Notes: generated by a model not told the origin, from the sequence alone. 64,000 nt of DNA from Agitococcus sp. (GCA_030646715.1 JAUSLJ010000013.1:186001-250000), one strand, 5' to 3'. Shown: positions 25,275 to 35,916, counted from the first letter of the stretch. Made by a program: numbers and translations.

Positions 25275-26876
25275 TTAACCGCCAAATTGATTCATGGTGT
25301 TTTTAGCATCATCACCAGCTTTCAAAGCTTGTTCGCCAGCGAAGATCTCTTTGTGATCATCGCCAATGTCGGAACCAGCCATCGCTTGGTGCTTAACGCA
25401 AGCAACACCTTCACGGATTTCTTTACGTTGTACGCCAGCAACATAAGCCAACATGCCTTGGTCGCCGAAGTAACCTTTAGACAACTCGTGCATATGCAAT
25501 GCTGTTGTGTGGTAAGTAGGCAATGTGATCAAGTGATGGAAAATACCTGCTTCACGCGATGCGTCAGCTTGGAAGGTGCGGATTTTTTCATCAGCAGCCA
25601 AAGCCAATTCTGTCGTATCGTATTCTTTGCTCATTAACTTAGCACGGTCATAAGCAGAAACGTCTTGGCCCGCAGCAACCATTGCGTCATAAGCTTGTTG
25701 ACGGAAGTTCAACGTCCAGTTAAACGATGGGCTATTGTTATAAACTAACTTGGCGTTAGGAATAACTTGCTTAACACGGTTAACCATGTCAGCAATTTCA
25801 GCTACGTTTGGTGTCGCTGTTTCAATCCACAACAAGTCCGCGCCACCTTGCAAGCTAGTGATACAGTCAAGTACTACACGCTCAATTTGAGTGTCAGCAC
25901 GGAACTGGAACAAGCCAGAAGCCAAACGCTTTGGACGGTGCAATTTACCATCACGCTTGATTAACACTTCATCTTCTTGAGCTTCAGAAATGTCGATTTC
26001 TTGCGTATCAAGGAAGCTGATGTACTGAGAAGCCAAGTCACCTTTCACTTTGGAAACTGGGATTTTCTGAGTCAAGTCAGCGCCTTCGGAGTCTGTACGA
26101 GCAACGATAACGCCATCGTCAACACCAAGCTCAAGGAACGCATAACGAACAGCGTTGATTTTCGCCAAGAAGTCTTCGTGCGGTACGGTTACTTTACCTG
26201 CTTGGTGACCACATTGTTTTGCGTCAGAAACTTGGTTTTCGATTTGGATACAGCAAGCACCCGCTTCGATCATTTTCTTAGTCAACAAGTAAGTCGCTTC
26301 TTCGTTACCGAAACCAGCATCAATGTCAGCAATGATTGGCACAATGTGCGTTTCAAAGTTGTTGATTTTGTCTTCGATATCAGCAGCTTTAGCACTGTCA
26401 CCAGCATCTTGAGCTTTTTTCAAGGCACGGAACAAGTCGTTCAATTCTTTTGCGTCAGCTTGGCGCAAGAAGGTGTATAACTCTTCGATCAACGCTGGAA
26501 CGGAGGTTTTTTCGTGCATAGATTGGTCTGGTAATGGACCAAACTCAGAACGCAATGCAGCAACCATCCAACCAGACAAGTACAAGTATTTTTTGCTAGT
26601 TGTGCCGAAGTATTTTTTGTTGGCAATCATTTTTTGTTGCGCAACAAAACCATGCCAGCAACCCAAAGACTGGGTGTATTGGCTGCTGTCAGCATCGTAG
26701 GCAGCCATGTCTGCACGCATAATGGCAGCAGTGTATTTAGCAATGTCTAAACCCGTTTTGAAACGGTTTTGCATTTGCATACGCGCTGCGTCTTCTGGGT
26801 GAATTGCACTCCAAGTGTCGCCAAATTTTGCTTTAATGGCACGAACGGCATCAAGAGCAGAAGAGTACGTTGTCAT
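25275..26876 (-). CDS. aceA: Isocitrate lyase (large form)
   Basis: 533 residues, the long isocitrate lyase class seen in Pseudomonas/Acinetobacter, which is longer than the E. coli type. The catalytic Cys is in KQCGHQAGKVTVPHED, the form this class normally carries in place of KKCGH. It splits isocitrate to glyoxylate and succinate, opening the glyoxylate shunt for growth on acetate, fatty acids and alkanes. AGGAA precedes the ATG. Malate synthase is not in the window. A LysR-type regulator is divergent across 140 bp. Confidence 0.95.
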   Translation of the reverse strand: MTTYSSALDAVRAIKAKFGDTWSAIHPEDAARMQMQNRFKTGLDIAKYTAAIMRADMAAYDADSSQYTQSLGCWHGFVAQQKMIANKKYFGTTSKKYLYLSGWMVAALRSEFGPLPDQSMHEKTSVPALIEELYTFLRQADAKELNDLFRALKKAQDAGDSAKAADIEDKINNFETHIVPIIADIDAGFGNEEATYLLTKKMIEAGACCIQIENQVSDAKQCGHQAGKVTVPHEDFLAKINAVRYAFLELGVDDGVIVARTDSEGADLTQKIPVSKVKGDLASQYISFLDTQEIDISEAQEDEVLIKRDGKLHRPKRLASGLFQFRADTQIERVVLDCITSLQGGADLLWIETATPNVAEIADMVNRVKQVIPNAKLVYNNSPSFNWTLNFRQQAYDAMVAAGQDVSAYDRAKLMSKEYDTTELALAADEKIRTFQADASREAGIFHHLITLPTYHTTALHMHELSKGYFGDQGMLAYVAGVQRKEIREGVACVKHQAMAGSDIGDDHKEIFAGEQALKAGDDAKNTMNQFGG

Positions 26877-27016
26877 GACGTTTTCCTATTATGCGGGTGG
26901 TTGGGGCTAAAGCTTCGATTAAAATTTAGAATAAAAGACGCTTTAACAATGGGCGCAGTCTAAGGTTTGTGGCATAATTTAGCTAATTTATCAAATCTAT
27001 CTTCGGTATTTATTTT

Positions 27017-28024
27017 ATGAATCTTGAGCGTGTTGACCTCAATTTACTGACGCATTTAGATGTATTGCTGCGCGAGAAGAATGTCACCCGAGCCGCAGAG
27101 CAGTTGGGGGTTACTCAACCTGCAATGTCGAATATCCTCCGTCGTTTACGCGTGCTATTTAACGACCCGTTGTTGATTCGCTCTAGTGAAGGTATGACGG
27201 CGACCGAACGGGCATTAGAGTTACAACCGCGTATTCGTGAAGTATTGGGCGATCTAAGTCAGATTTTAGAACCACGCGCTGAGTTCAGACCATTAACCAG
27301 TAATCGAGTCTTTAGAATCATGGCTTCCGATTATGCCGAAGCGACGTTAATTCCTGCTTTAGTAAAAGCGATGCGCTCGGAAGCACCAAATGTTGTTCTA
27401 GACTTTCTTACGCCTAGCGATGTTTCGTATCGAGATATGGAGCAGGGTAAAGTCGATATGGCGATTAATCGCTTTAACGAAATTCCCCAATCTTTCCATC
27501 AAATTTTAGTTTGGAAGGACAGTTTCTCGTGTTTGTTACATTGTGATAGTCCCATCGTTGACCATTTTAATTTAAAGACCTATTTAGATGCACAACATAT
27601 TTGGGTTAGTAAAACGGGGATGGGCGTGGGGTTTGGCGTGAATCCTGAAAAGTCGGGTGGTTTAGGCTGGATTGACCAAGCGATTGCCCGTTTAGGCAAA
27701 AAGCGCAAAATCAGTATTTTTACCCGCCATTATCAAATGCCTGCTTTATTAGCCGCGAATGCTGATTTGATTGCCACATTACCAACACGAGTGGCGAAAT
27801 TACAAACCACCAACCCGCGTTTAGTCATTAAAGATCCGCCTTTTTATGTGCCAGAGTTTGAGTTAAAAATGGCATGGTGTCCGCTATTGCATCATCATCC
27901 AGCGCATCGCTGGTTACGGCAGTTGATTTTGTTTGTGGCAAGGCAAATTATTGAAGATGAACGTAAACAAGCCGATAGGTTGCATACTTTGCAGCAGTTG
28001 ACGGGGGGGAGGTATGAGGAGTGA
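27017..28024 (+). CDS. LysR-family transcriptional regulator
   Basis: 335 residues. The N-terminal winged helix-turn-helix is DLNLLTHLDVLLREKNVTRAAEQ with QPAMSNILRRLR (in pieces), and residues ~90-310 form the effector domain of the NodD/LinR-like subgroup. It is divergent from isocitrate lyase, and control of aceA is a natural hypothesis. The shared 140-bp spacer has no clear LysR box (T-N11-A) that I could fix by eye. Confidence 0.85.
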   Translation: MNLERVDLNLLTHLDVLLREKNVTRAAEQLGVTQPAMSNILRRLRVLFNDPLLIRSSEGMTATERALELQPRIREVLGDLSQILEPRAEFRPLTSNRVFRIMASDYAEATLIPALVKAMRSEAPNVVLDFLTPSDVSYRDMEQGKVDMAINRFNEIPQSFHQILVWKDSFSCLLHCDSPIVDHFNLKTYLDAQHIWVSKTGMGVGFGVNPEKSGGLGWIDQAIARLGKKRKISIFTRHYQMPALLAANADLIATLPTRVAKLQTTNPRLVIKDPPFYVPEFELKMAWCPLLHHHPAHRWLRQLILFVARQIIEDERKQADRLHTLQQLTGGRYEE

Positions 28025-28270
28025 TATTTTGTGCTACGGGTGATTTCCCTAACTAAAGGCCTATGTCTTAATCCCTCAATAATCAGGGAAAGTTAAATAG
28101 CGCAACACCAAATTTGATTTTCAAAATCAACGTGCTACAACAAGCTTACGTTGACGGCGAAAACATTAATCGTCCTTGACTAAATACCTGAATCCCATCC
28201 TCTAAAAATGGAGCGCCGAAGGGGGTGGTGAACTTGGTGCTTACTAAATGACTTTTAAGCCGATTGCACA

Positions 28271-28288
28271 TTTTGCAAGCTTGCAAAA
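28271..28288. repeat. Perfect 18-bp palindrome
   Basis: TTTTGCAAGCTTGCAAAA equals its reverse complement. It could be an operator or a small hairpin; no gene is close enough to decide. Confidence 0.5.
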
Positions 28289-28546
28289 AAAGACAATTTC
28301 AACTTTTTGTTTATGTGTTGCTATAAAACGATAATCGCTCGACTCTGCAATAAATTTTTGGATAAATCAAACAAATGTTAAGCGGATTATCACGTGACAG
28401 TAAACATAACTGAGTTGGTTTTCATCTTAGTTTTATTAAAAATTTATCAACATAATTTGTACTTTTACACGTATAACCCTTTAGAATCACCATTCGTCTG
28501 ATGATTCTTGTGATTTTCAGTCATCAAACCCATACCTTTAAAATCA

Positions 28547-28583
28547 GGACTAGCGCATCGTGCTGCGAGAACAGCGTCAGTCC
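28547..28583. repeat. Structured repeat, short derivative (copy 1)
   Basis: GGACT (28547) and AGTCC (28583) close a 37-bp element. Its left part (CGCATCG, GCGA) and right part (AAC, GCGT, AGTCCTAA) align with the ends of the 97-bp element at 43589, with the middle missing. It lies 27 bp upstream of clpS. Confidence 0.55.
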
Positions 28584-28610
28584 TAATAATAGTATTGTAG
28601 GTCTCTTGTT

Positions 28611-28967
28611 ATGGGCAAAACCCCCGTTTTTCACCTAATATCAAATCAGATGTCACCCAATGATTTTGAAGAAGGCGATGTCGCACTGCAAACGGCAAAG
28701 CCACAATTGAAAGAGCCCTCGTTTTATCAAGTAATTTTGTTAAACGATGACTACACGCCGATGGATTTTGTGGTAGAAGTGTTAGAACAGTTTTTTTCGA
28801 TGAGTATTGAGCAAGCAACTCAGGTTATGCTCGCCATACATCATCAAGGAAAAGCTGTTGCAGGCACCTATCCCAAAGATGTTGCCGAAACTAAGGCTCA
28901 GCAGGTAATTGATTTTGCACGTAACAATGAACATCCATTGTTGTGCCAAGTTGAAAAGAAATTATGA
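28611..28967 (+). CDS. clpS: ATP-dependent Clp protease adaptor ClpS
   Basis: 118 residues. The ClpS core is clear: [20 protein letters not shown], then [18 protein letters not shown] and [18 protein letters not shown]. ClpS delivers N-end-rule substrates to ClpA. The chosen ATG gives an ~35-residue flexible N-terminal tail; ATG 28650 is possible but has no better RBS. The stop codon lies in the left end of a repeat element that separates clpS from clpA. Confidence 0.93.
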   Translation: MGKTPVFHLISNQMSPNDFEEGDVALQTAKPQLKEPSFYQVILLNDDYTPMDFVVEVLEQFFSMSIEQATQVMLAIHHQGKAVAGTYPKDVAETKAQQVIDFARNNEHPLLCQVEKKL

Positions 28968-29060
28968 TTTACGCATCTCACCGAGATTGGCGCGTTTTGT
29001 GAATATGAAATTGCTTTTGGCGATTTAAATATGAATAAATTAGCGATAACAGCGTAAGTC
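28966..29060. repeat. Structured repeat, full-length (copy 2)
   Basis: GATTTACGC at the left and GCGTAAGTC at the right form the outer inverted ends of a ~95-bp element. Internal hairpins are ATCTC-ACC-GAGAT and AAATTGC-TTTTG-GCGATTT. Its pairings match those of the copy at 43589 although bases differ. It starts in the clpS stop codon and ends 85 bp before clpA. Confidence 0.7.
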
Positions 29061-29145
29061 TTTAAAAGTTAGATTAGCTACCACTAGGATAAACGTAGAT
29101 AGTATTGATGTTGACGTTTATCCAACTACTTATACAGGTGTTGCT

Positions 29146-31428
29146 ATGTTAAGTCGTGATTTAGAAGTTTCCTTGAATTTGGCCTTTCGTGACGCACGCG
29201 CCAAACGTCACGAATTTATGACCGTTGAGCATCTCCTGTTAGCATTATTGGACAATGAGTCTGCGGTCAAGGTTTTAAAGTCATGTGGTGGTGATATCGC
29301 CATTTTACGTCGCGATTTAGCACAATTTGTCGATGACACCACGCCTAAATTGGGGCTAAAAGATACCGATCGTGAAACACAGCCGACTTTGGGTTTTCAG
29401 CGTGTACTGCAACGCGCGGTTTTTCATGTCCAATCTTCGGGTAAAAAAGAAGTTTTGGGCGCAAACGTCTTAGTGGCGATTTTTTCTGAACAAGAGTCGC
29501 AATCTGTTTATTTTCTGAAAAAACAAAATATTAATCGTTTAGACATCGTTAATTTTATTTCGCACGGCATTAGTAAAAATAGCGATGAACAGGGTGATGA
29601 CTCCCGTGCCGAACAAGCACAACAACAAGATGACGATAGCGATAGTGTGCCCAAAAGTGCTTTAGAATCTTACGCGACGAATCTAAATGAATTAGCGTTA
29701 GCGGGCAAAATTGATCCGTTAATCGGCCGTGATGCGGAAGTAGAACGTGCAGCACAAATCCTCTGTCGTCGCCGCAAAAATAACCCGTTATTGGTCGGTG
29801 AACCAGGTGTCGGTAAAACTGCGATTGCTGAAGGTTTGGCTTGGTTAATCGTCAGCAAAAAAGCTCCAGAGCCATTAGAAAATGCCGTCGTTTACAGCTT
29901 GGATTTAGGCGCGTTATTGGCAGGTACTAAATATCGTGGCGACTTTGAAAAACGCTTTAAAGCAGTATTGAATGAGTTAAAAAAGCAAGAAGAGTCCATC
30001 CTCTTTATTGATGAAATTCATACTATTATTGGTGCGGGTGCGGCCAGTGGTGGGGTGATGGATGCGTCTAATCTGATTAAGCCTGTGTTGGTGAATGGTT
30101 CTTTACGTTGCATGGGTTCAACCACCTATCAAGAGTATCGCGGTATTTTTGAAAAAGATCGTGCTTTGGCGCGTCGCTTCCAAAAAATTGATATTCCAGA
30201 ACCCACCGTTATGGAAACTTTCCAAATTCTCAAAGGCTTAAAATCGCGTTTTGAAGAACATCATGGCGTACGTTACACCGAAAAAGCCTTAGAAGTGGCT
30301 TCGGAGTTGGCCAGCCGTTATATCAATGAGCGTTTTTTACCCGACAAAGCCATTGATGTGATAGATGAGGCTGGCGCGTATCAGCGTTTATTACCCGTCA
30401 GCAAACGTAAAAAAACCATTGGTGTGTCTGAGATTGAAGAGGTTATTGCCAAAATTGCTCGTATTCCGCCGAAGTCTATCTCTGCCAATGACAAAGAAGC
30501 ATTACGCACGTTAGAGCGTGATTTAAAAATGACGGTATTTGGTCAAGATGAAGCCATTATTGCTTTGTCTTCTGCCATTAAGTTATCGCGTGCAGGTTTA
30601 AAAGCACCTGAAAAGCCTGTAGGTAGTTTCTTGTTTTCAGGGCCTACTGGTGTGGGTAAAACAGAAGTCACTAAACAACTAGCCAAAATTTTAGGCGTTG
30701 AATTAGTGCGCTTTGATATGTCGGAGTATATGGAGCGTCATACCGTTTCACGGTTAATTGGTGCGCCACCCGGTTATGTCGGTTTTGATCAAGGTGGCTT
30801 ATTAACGGAAGCGATTTCTAAACATCCACATTGTGTATTGTTATTGGACGAAGTGGAAAAAGCCCACCCTGAAGTGTTTAACCTGTTATTGCAGGTGATG
30901 GATCATGGCACCTTAACCGATAATAATGGTCGTAAATCAGACTTCCGTCATGTCATTATTGTCATGACTACCAATGCGGGCGCAGAGTCCATGACTCGTG
31001 CCAGTATCGGTTTTACTCAACAAGACCATAGCACCGACGCGATGGAAGTGATGAAGCGGATGTTTACGCCAGAGTTCCGTAACCGTTTAGATGCGATTAT
31101 TCAGTTCCATGCTTTAGACCCTGTGATTATTGCAGGTGTGGTTGATAAGTTCTTAGTGGAGCTACAAGCACAGTTAGATGATAAGCACGTGGTTATTGAA
31201 GTGGATGAGTTAGCACGCAAATGGTTGGCAGAACATGGTTATGACAAGCACATGGGCGCAAGACCGATGGCGCGTCTGATTCAAGAAAACTTGAAAAAAC
31301 CGTTGGCAGAAAAGATATTGTTTGGTGAGTTAGCCAATGGCGGTGGTCATGTCGATATCACCGTTGAAAATAACCAGATAGTGTTGCATGTTGAAGCAAT
31401 GGAGAAACAAACGGCAACGCCTGCTTAA
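29146..31428 (+). CDS. clpA: ATP-dependent Clp protease ATP-binding subunit ClpA
   Basis: 760 residues. It has an N-terminal Clp_N repeat domain, then two AAA+ modules with Walker A GEPGVGKT and GPTGVGKT and Walker [10 protein letters not shown] and VLLLDEVEK. The ClpP-loop and D2 domain follow. It unfolds substrates for ClpP; clpP is not in the window. ACAGGTG precedes the ATG. It follows clpS, the usual partner, with the repeat element between. Confidence 0.96.
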   Translation: MLSRDLEVSLNLAFRDARAKRHEFMTVEHLLLALLDNESAVKVLKSCGGDIAILRRDLAQFVDDTTPKLGLKDTDRETQPTLGFQRVLQRAVFHVQSSGKKEVLGANVLVAIFSEQESQSVYFLKKQNINRLDIVNFISHGISKNSDEQGDDSRAEQAQQQDDDSDSVPKSALESYATNLNELALAGKIDPLIGRDAEVERAAQILCRRRKNNPLLVGEPGVGKTAIAEGLAWLIVSKKAPEPLENAVVYSLDLGALLAGTKYRGDFEKRFKAVLNELKKQEESILFIDEIHTIIGAGAASGGVMDASNLIKPVLVNGSLRCMGSTTYQEYRGIFEKDRALARRFQKIDIPEPTVMETFQILKGLKSRFEEHHGVRYTEKALEVASELASRYINERFLPDKAIDVIDEAGAYQRLLPVSKRKKTIGVSEIEEVIAKIARIPPKSISANDKEALRTLERDLKMTVFGQDEAIIALSSAIKLSRAGLKAPEKPVGSFLFSGPTGVGKTEVTKQLAKILGVELVRFDMSEYMERHTVSRLIGAPPGYVGFDQGGLLTEAISKHPHCVLLLDEVEKAHPEVFNLLLQVMDHGTLTDNNGRKSDFRHVIIVMTTNAGAESMTRASIGFTQQDHSTDAMEVMKRMFTPEFRNRLDAIIQFHALDPVIIAGVVDKFLVELQAQLDDKHVVIEVDELARKWLAEHGYDKHMGARPMARLIQENLKKPLAEKILFGELANGGGHVDITVENNQIVLHVEAMEKQTATPA

Positions 31429-31442
31429 TAAGTCCGTTTAGT

Positions 31443-31480
31443 AAAAACGCCTATTCACAGCTTGTTGAATAGGCGTTTTT
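31443..31480. terminator. Bidirectional terminator between clpA and bacterioferritin
   Basis: AAAAACGCCTATTCA (31443-31457) pairs with TGAATAGGCGTTTTT (31466-31480), a 15-bp stem with T runs on both strands. Confidence 0.88.
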
Positions 31481-31499
31481 GTTTTTGATGGCTCAAGAC

Positions 31500-31964
31500 T
31501 TACATGCTGGACTGACAGTAGTTTTGAATGCCAATTTTTTGAATCAATTCCAGTTGTGTTTCTATCCAATCAATATGTTCTTCTTCACTTTCTAAAATGG
31601 CGACAAATAATTCCCGAGAACCATAATCACCAACACTTTCGCAGTGGGCAATAGCATCTTTAAGATCAGGATGGGCGATTTTTTCTAGCTTCAAATCACC
31701 TTGTAGAATTTCTTCAACCGTTTCGCCAATAAATAACTTATTGAGATGTTGTAGGTTCGGTAAGCCTTCCAAAAACAAAATACGATCAATCAGTTTGTCG
31801 GCATGTTTCATTTCGTCGATAGACTCCATGTACTCATGCTGACCCAGTTTGGCAAAACCCCAACTTTTTAACATACGCGCATGGAGGAAATATTGATTAA
31901 TTGCCGTCAATTCATTAATTAATGCTTTGTTAAGATAAGCAATAACTTGTACATCGCCTTTCAT
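31500..31964 (-). CDS. bfr: Bacterioferritin
   Basis: 154 residues. Glu18 and the following ExxH-type helices form the ferroxidase site ([21 protein letters not shown]). Met52 sits at the haem-ligand position, so it is a haem-binding bacterioferritin. It stores iron as a 24-mer in the cytoplasm. Bacterioferritin-associated ferredoxin lies upstream on the same strand. Confidence 0.94.
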   Translation of the reverse strand: MKGDVQVIAYLNKALINELTAINQYFLHARMLKSWGFAKLGQHEYMESIDEMKHADKLIDRILFLEGLPNLQHLNKLFIGETVEEILQGDLKLEKIAHPDLKDAIAHCESVGDYGSRELFVAILESEEEHIDWIETQLELIQKIGIQNYCQSSM

Positions 31965-32094
31965 TAAGAGTGCTCCAGAGGGATTTTTTGTGTGTTAAGC
32001 GTAGCTGATAAAATGGGGCGGGTGAGGTTTTTTTTGTAGAGAAAGTAAAAAACTACTACATAAGCAGTCATCAAAATGATTGCATCGGGCAGTA

Positions 32095-32289
32095 TTAAGC
32101 CACTTCGCGCATATCAACAGCTAGTTCGATAAGGGTTTGATTAATTAATGCTTTGGCTTCAGGCACACAACGGCCGCAGGTTTTACCGACATTATGACAG
32201 TCACGAATTTCACGATAAGAGCAACAGCCGTTTTCTACAGAGGATTTAATTTGCTTATCGGTAACGGCATGACAGACACAAATGTACAT
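32095..32289 (-). CDS. bfd: Bacterioferritin-associated ferredoxin
   Basis: 64 residues with the BFD-type [2Fe-2S] ligands Cys4, Cys6 (MYICVCHAVTD), Cys38 and Cys41 (GKTCGRC). Bfd gives electrons to bacterioferritin to release iron. A Fur-box-like sequence is 21 bp upstream, so it is probably derepressed when iron is scarce, as in other gammaproteobacteria. Confidence 0.93.
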   Translation of the reverse strand: MYICVCHAVTDKQIKSSVENGCCSYREIRDCHNVGKTCGRCVPEAKALINQTLIELAVDMREVA

Positions 32290-32309
32290 GATGACTTCTC
32301 AATACAAAT

Positions 32310-32328
32310 AATAATGAGAATAATTATC
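32310..32328 (-). promoter_or_regulatory. Fur box upstream of bfd
   Basis: AATAATGAGAATAATTATC matches the 19-bp Fur consensus at about 16 positions. It is 21 bp before the bfd start. Confidence 0.7.
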
Positions 32329-32455
32329 AATAAATAAAGATTTAAAGTCAAGCGATTGCTAAATTTGGTTTGTAGATTTTTTGATGAAGAACAGATAATA
32401 AATTAGACGTGCAGGGTAGTATAGAGAGATAAAGATGAGGGGGAGAGTTACAAGA

Positions 32456-32503
32456 AAAAAACCGAGGCACCATTCAATTAAGTTATTAACACTTAACTGA
32501 ATG
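32456..32503 (-). terminator. Probable terminator of infA
   Basis: On the minus strand CATTCAGTTAAGT pairs with ACTTAATTGAATG (one mismatch each arm) around a 7-nt loop, with a T run (CGGTTTTTTTC) after a few more bases. Confidence 0.55.
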
Positions 32504-32528
32504 GAACTGTCTGCAAATACAGTGTGAC

Positions 32529-32750
32529 TTAGCGGACGCGGTAAGTAATACGGCCCTTACTTAAGTCGTAAGGAGTCATTTCAACTTTGACTTGGTCGCC
32601 CGTTAAGATACGGATGTAATGCTTACGCATTTTGCCCGAGATATGCGCGGTCACGACATGACCGTTTTCTAACTGCACACGAAACATGGTGTTTGGCAAG
32701 GTGTCAATCACCGTGCCGTCCATTTCGATTTGCTCTTCTTTGTTTGACAT
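32529..32750 (-). CDS. infA: Translation initiation factor IF-1
   Basis: 73 residues from the ATG at 32750. S1-like OB-fold motifs are visible: [37 protein letters not shown] and [13 protein letters not shown]. The frame extends upstream to 32792, but the shorter start gives the normal family length. Confidence 0.96.
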   Translation of the reverse strand: MSNKEEQIEMDGTVIDTLPNTMFRVQLENGHVVTAHISGKMRKHYIRILTGDQVKVEMTPYDLSKGRITYRVR

Positions 32751-32905
32751 AACAACCCTAGAACTGAAAAAAATTCGTACCGAGCTTGGCATTGCCAGCG
32801 GGTGCGGTATTCTGCACGATTTTTGTCAAAATGGCAAAGCTAAGATAGTCGCTAACGCTAAAAATTGTTGATTATTTACCAAAATCACCTTGTTTTGCTT
32901 AAAGA

Positions 32906-33541
32906 TTAGCTTAGGGGTTTTTCTTGAAATTGGCATAAGTCACGTAATAAACAGTCAAGGCATTTAGGTTTTCGGGCAATACAAACATAACGACCATGTA
33001 AAATTAGCCAATGATGGGCATCTAATTTGAATTGGGGGGGAATGATTTTAAGTAGTTGTTGCTCAACGCCATCAACCGTTTTTGCATCAGCTAAACCTAT
33101 ACGATTAGCGATTCTAAAAATATGGGTATCAACGGCAATGGTCGGTTCACCAAAAGCGGTATTTAACACGACATTCGCGGTTTTGCGCCCGACTCCTGCT
33201 AAGGCTTCTAAGGCTTCGCGGTCGTGCGGTACTTGGCTGTGATGTTGCTCAATGAGTATTTGACAGGTTTTAAGAATGTTGGCCGCTTTGCTGTTATATA
33301 AACCGATAGTTTTAATATAGCTTTTTAAGCCATCAAGCCCTAATGCTAAGATCGTTTCGGGCGTGTTAGCAACGGCATATAATTTGGCCGTTGCTTTATT
33401 GACACTGACATCCGTAGCCTGAGCCGATAAAATTACGGCAATCAATAATTCAAATGGTGAGTGATAAACCAGTTCCGTTGTTGGGTTGGGGTTAGCCGCT
33501 TGCAAACGTAAGAATATTTCTCGAACTATTTTTGGTTTCAT
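32906..33541 (-). CDS. nth: Endonuclease III
   Basis: 211 residues. The helix-hairpin-helix is LAGVGRKTANVVL with the catalytic Lys in it and the Asp in AVDTHIFRIANR. Four cysteines (C-x6-C-x2-C-x5-C in CIARKPKCLDCLLRDLC) bind the iron-sulfur cluster. It removes oxidised pyrimidines in base-excision repair. It is the last gene of the rnf operon, an arrangement seen in many gammaproteobacteria. Confidence 0.95.
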   Translation of the reverse strand: MKPKIVREIFLRLQAANPNPTTELVYHSPFELLIAVILSAQATDVSVNKATAKLYAVANTPETILALGLDGLKSYIKTIGLYNSKAANILKTCQILIEQHHSQVPHDREALEALAGVGRKTANVVLNTAFGEPTIAVDTHIFRIANRIGLADAKTVDGVEQQLLKIIPPQFKLDAHHWLILHGRYVCIARKPKCLDCLLRDLCQFQEKPLS

Positions 33542-33547
33542 TGTGCT

Positions 33548-34255
33548 TTAACTGATATTGCCTGTGGTTCGCACACGTTTAGAGCCGATGACGTTGGTGC
33601 TTGTTTGTTTATTTCGATTTTTAAGCGGTTCATCGATGAAGTTTTTGCCTGCGATAATCAAGCCTAAACACAAAAATGCCCCCGGTGGTAAAATGAAAAA
33701 CAAAAATTTCTTATAATGGGGAATGGTTAACGTCCAATCTTTAGCCATATCACCAAATAATAAGTGCATATTGGCAAAGAGTGTGCCGTTGCCCAATAGT
33801 TCACGCATCGCGCCTAATAATACTAATACCAGCGTAAAGCCGACACCAATCATCAAGCCATCAAATGCGGCGGCGGCGGTATTGTTTTTAGAGGCAAAGG
33901 CTTCGGCACGGCCTAATAACGCACAGTTAGTGACGATTAAGGGGATAAAAATACCTAAAATTTGATAAAGCTGATACGTAAAAGCGTGCATAAATAACTC
34001 AATACACGAGACAAAGGCAGCAATAATCATGACAAAAATAGGAATACGAATGGTGTCAGGAATATGATGTCGCAATAGCGAAACGGCGGCATTAGAGGTT
34101 ATGAGTGCGAGAGTAGTTGCTAAACCTAAGCCTAAACCATTGACCACAGAGCCTGAACACGCCAATAGTGGACATAAACCTAAGAGTTGCACGGTTGCGG
34201 TATTGTTGCGCCATAAACCATCAACCGCAATTTTTTTATACAGATTTTCGGCCAT
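33548..34255 (-). CDS. rnfE: Rnf complex subunit E
   Basis: 235 residues with six membrane segments and the family blocks [30 protein letters not shown] and [12 protein letters not shown]. It is paralogous to RnfA in the same operon. It is part of the membrane core of the ion-translocating ferredoxin:NAD oxidoreductase. 6 bp separate it from rnfG. Confidence 0.94.
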   Translation of the reverse strand: MAENLYKKIAVDGLWRNNTATVQLLGLCPLLACSGSVVNGLGLGLATTLALITSNAAVSLLRHHIPDTIRIPIFVMIIAAFVSCIELFMHAFTYQLYQILGIFIPLIVTNCALLGRAEAFASKNNTAAAAFDGLMIGVGFTLVLVLLGAMRELLGNGTLFANMHLLFGDMAKDWTLTIPHYKKFLFFILPPGAFLCLGLIIAGKNFIDEPLKNRNKQTSTNVIGSKRVRTTGNIS

Positions 34256-34261
34256 GATGGT

Positions 34262-34891
34262 TTACTCGTGTGCTGCGACGACGGGTGAAAAGAGTGTTTG
34301 TTGATGAAGCTGATAATACAGTAAGGCATTATGTACCGCTTTCACCACTGCGCGAGGGGTAATGGTTGCCCCCGTGAATTGATCAAAAACTCCGTTATCT
34401 TTTTTGACATACCAACCGTCGGCAGAGGGTGAAAGTAAAGACTTGTGATTAAAATCTAATATCCAAGATGATTTATCGATATCAATGGCATCACCTAAGC
34501 CCGGTGTTTCTTTGTGAGCTAAGACGCGGACACCCGCCAATTCACCATTGGTATTAATGGCTACCAATAAACGTATTTTGCCACTGTAACCATCGGGTGC
34601 AATCACAGGAAAAATTACGGCAACAGGAAGGCCATTTTTACGCGCCCGATAAACCGTTTCGGGCTGTTCTAAATGCAGCAAGTCATTGTCTTGAATGGTG
34701 ATTGTGTCATGTAATAAGTCATTATTATATTGTGATGATAGCACTAAAGCATTTAATGACTCAGTGAGCGATTGTTGTTGGCTCTGTAAGATTCTTTGGT
34801 CAGTTAAGGCATGAAAACCCGCAACCATGCCCGTTGCTATCAACGCAAATACGCTTAAAGTAATGGCACTGGAACGCATGGCTTGATTCAT
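34262..34891 (-). CDS. rnfG: Rnf complex subunit G (FMN-binding)
   Basis: 209 residues. One N-terminal membrane anchor is followed by a periplasmic FMN-binding domain, with the covalent-FMN Thr in FTGATITPRAVV. KETPGLGD is conserved. The start overlaps the rnfD stop. Confidence 0.94.
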   Translation of the reverse strand: MNQAMRSSAITLSVFALIATGMVAGFHALTDQRILQSQQQSLTESLNALVLSSQYNNDLLHDTITIQDNDLLHLEQPETVYRARKNGLPVAVIFPVIAPDGYSGKIRLLVAINTNGELAGVRVLAHKETPGLGDAIDIDKSSWILDFNHKSLLSPSADGWYVKKDNGVFDQFTGATITPRAVVKAVHNALLYYQLHQQTLFSPVVAAHE

Positions 34892-35916
34892 TATTTTTGT
34901 TCCTTACGCCATTTAACGGGCTGAATATCGTGGCCAAAGGTGCGCGGTTGCACTAAATGATCAATCATTGGTGCTGATAAATTCATAAATAACACGGCAA
35001 AAGCAATAGCATCGGGATAGCCACCCCACGTGCGAATGATATAGAGCAATGCGCCAATCCCTGCACCATAAATTAAGCGACCTTTCAGCGAAGTCGCTGC
35101 GCTGACAGGATCAGTGGCAATAAAAAATGCACCCATCATGGTTGCGCCACTCAACAGATGCAGTAGTGGTGAGGCGTAATGGCTGTTATCCCAATAAAAA
35201 AACAAGCTAGAAAATACGGTAAGCGTAGCAAGAACACTGACAGGAATATGCCAAGTAATGATCTTGCGATATAACAGATAAACACCACCGATTAAAAAAG
35301 CGATATTAATCGCCATCCAATTTTTTAGCTGAAAGCTATCTAACCAAAAATGATTATTTTCAATACCTTTTAGGGCGGCTATTTTGAAGGTGTCGAGCGG
35401 TGTTGCACCTGTGATTTGATCTATGACTTCGGTTTGACCACTAAACATCAGCCAAGTTTGTTCTGGCGTTGCGGTGATGTGCATTCCAGCCCAGCGAGTC
35501 ATTTCCACAGGAAAAGAAACCAACAACAGGGCATAGCCAATCATTGCAGGATTAAAGGGATTACTGCCTAAACCACCATATAAATGTTTGGCAATCGGAA
35601 TAGCGAAAATCATCCCAATCACACTAATCCACCACGGCGCAAAAGGTGAAATTGATAAACCCAATAACAAACCTGTGACTGCTGCGGAGTAATCTTTTAA
35701 GAAAAATGGGATAGGTTTGCCACGCATTTTTAAGCATAAAGCTTCTAAAGCAACGGCTAAAAAAATACACCACAGGACATTGAGTAAATTGCCCAAACCA
35801 AATGCCCATGTCATCACCACTAAAGCAGGTAGCGTCGCGTAAATGACATGACGCATGATGCGGCCTGTATCGGCTTTACTGGTGCTATGAGGTGAAGTGA
35901 CGGTGATTAAAGGCAT
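34891..35916 (-). CDS. rnfD: Rnf complex subunit D
   Basis: 341 residues with many membrane segments and the covalent-flavin Thr in DQITGATPLDTFK. GSNPFNPAMIGYALLL and FFIATDPVSAAT are family blocks. It is translationally coupled to rnfG. Confidence 0.94.
   Translation of the reverse strand: MPLITVTSPHSTSKADTGRIMRHVIYATLPALVVMTWAFGLGNLLNVLWCIFLAVALEALCLKMRGKPIPFFLKDYSAAVTGLLLGLSISPFAPWWISVIGMIFAIPIAKHLYGGLGSNPFNPAMIGYALLLVSFPVEMTRWAGMHITATPEQTWLMFSGQTEVIDQITGATPLDTFKIAALKGIENNHFWLDSFQLKNWMAINIAFLIGGVYLLYRKIITWHIPVSVLATLTVFSSLFFYWDNSHYASPLLHLLSGATMMGAFFIATDPVSAATSLKGRLIYGAGIGALLYIIRTWGGYPDAIAFAVLFMNLSAPMIDHLVQPRTFGHDIQPVKWRKEQK

Larger units (their letters stand above)
28025..28610. other. 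586-bp intergenic region with palindromes and a short structured repeat
   Basis: No gene was found. It holds a 17-bp dyad with 8-bp arms TTGATTTT/AAAATCAA (28114-28130), an 18-bp perfect palindrome TTTTGCAAGCTTGCAAAA (28271-28288) and a 37-bp copy of the repeat seen at 28966 and 43589 (28547-28583). The last 300 bp are AT-rich and probably contain the clpS promoter. Confidence 0.5.

Noticed and set aside
26473-26700. Plus-strand open frames across isocitrate lyase
   Set aside because: Antisense shadows of aceA with no coding signature.
28609-28818. Minus-strand frame across clpS
   Set aside because: Shadow of clpS.
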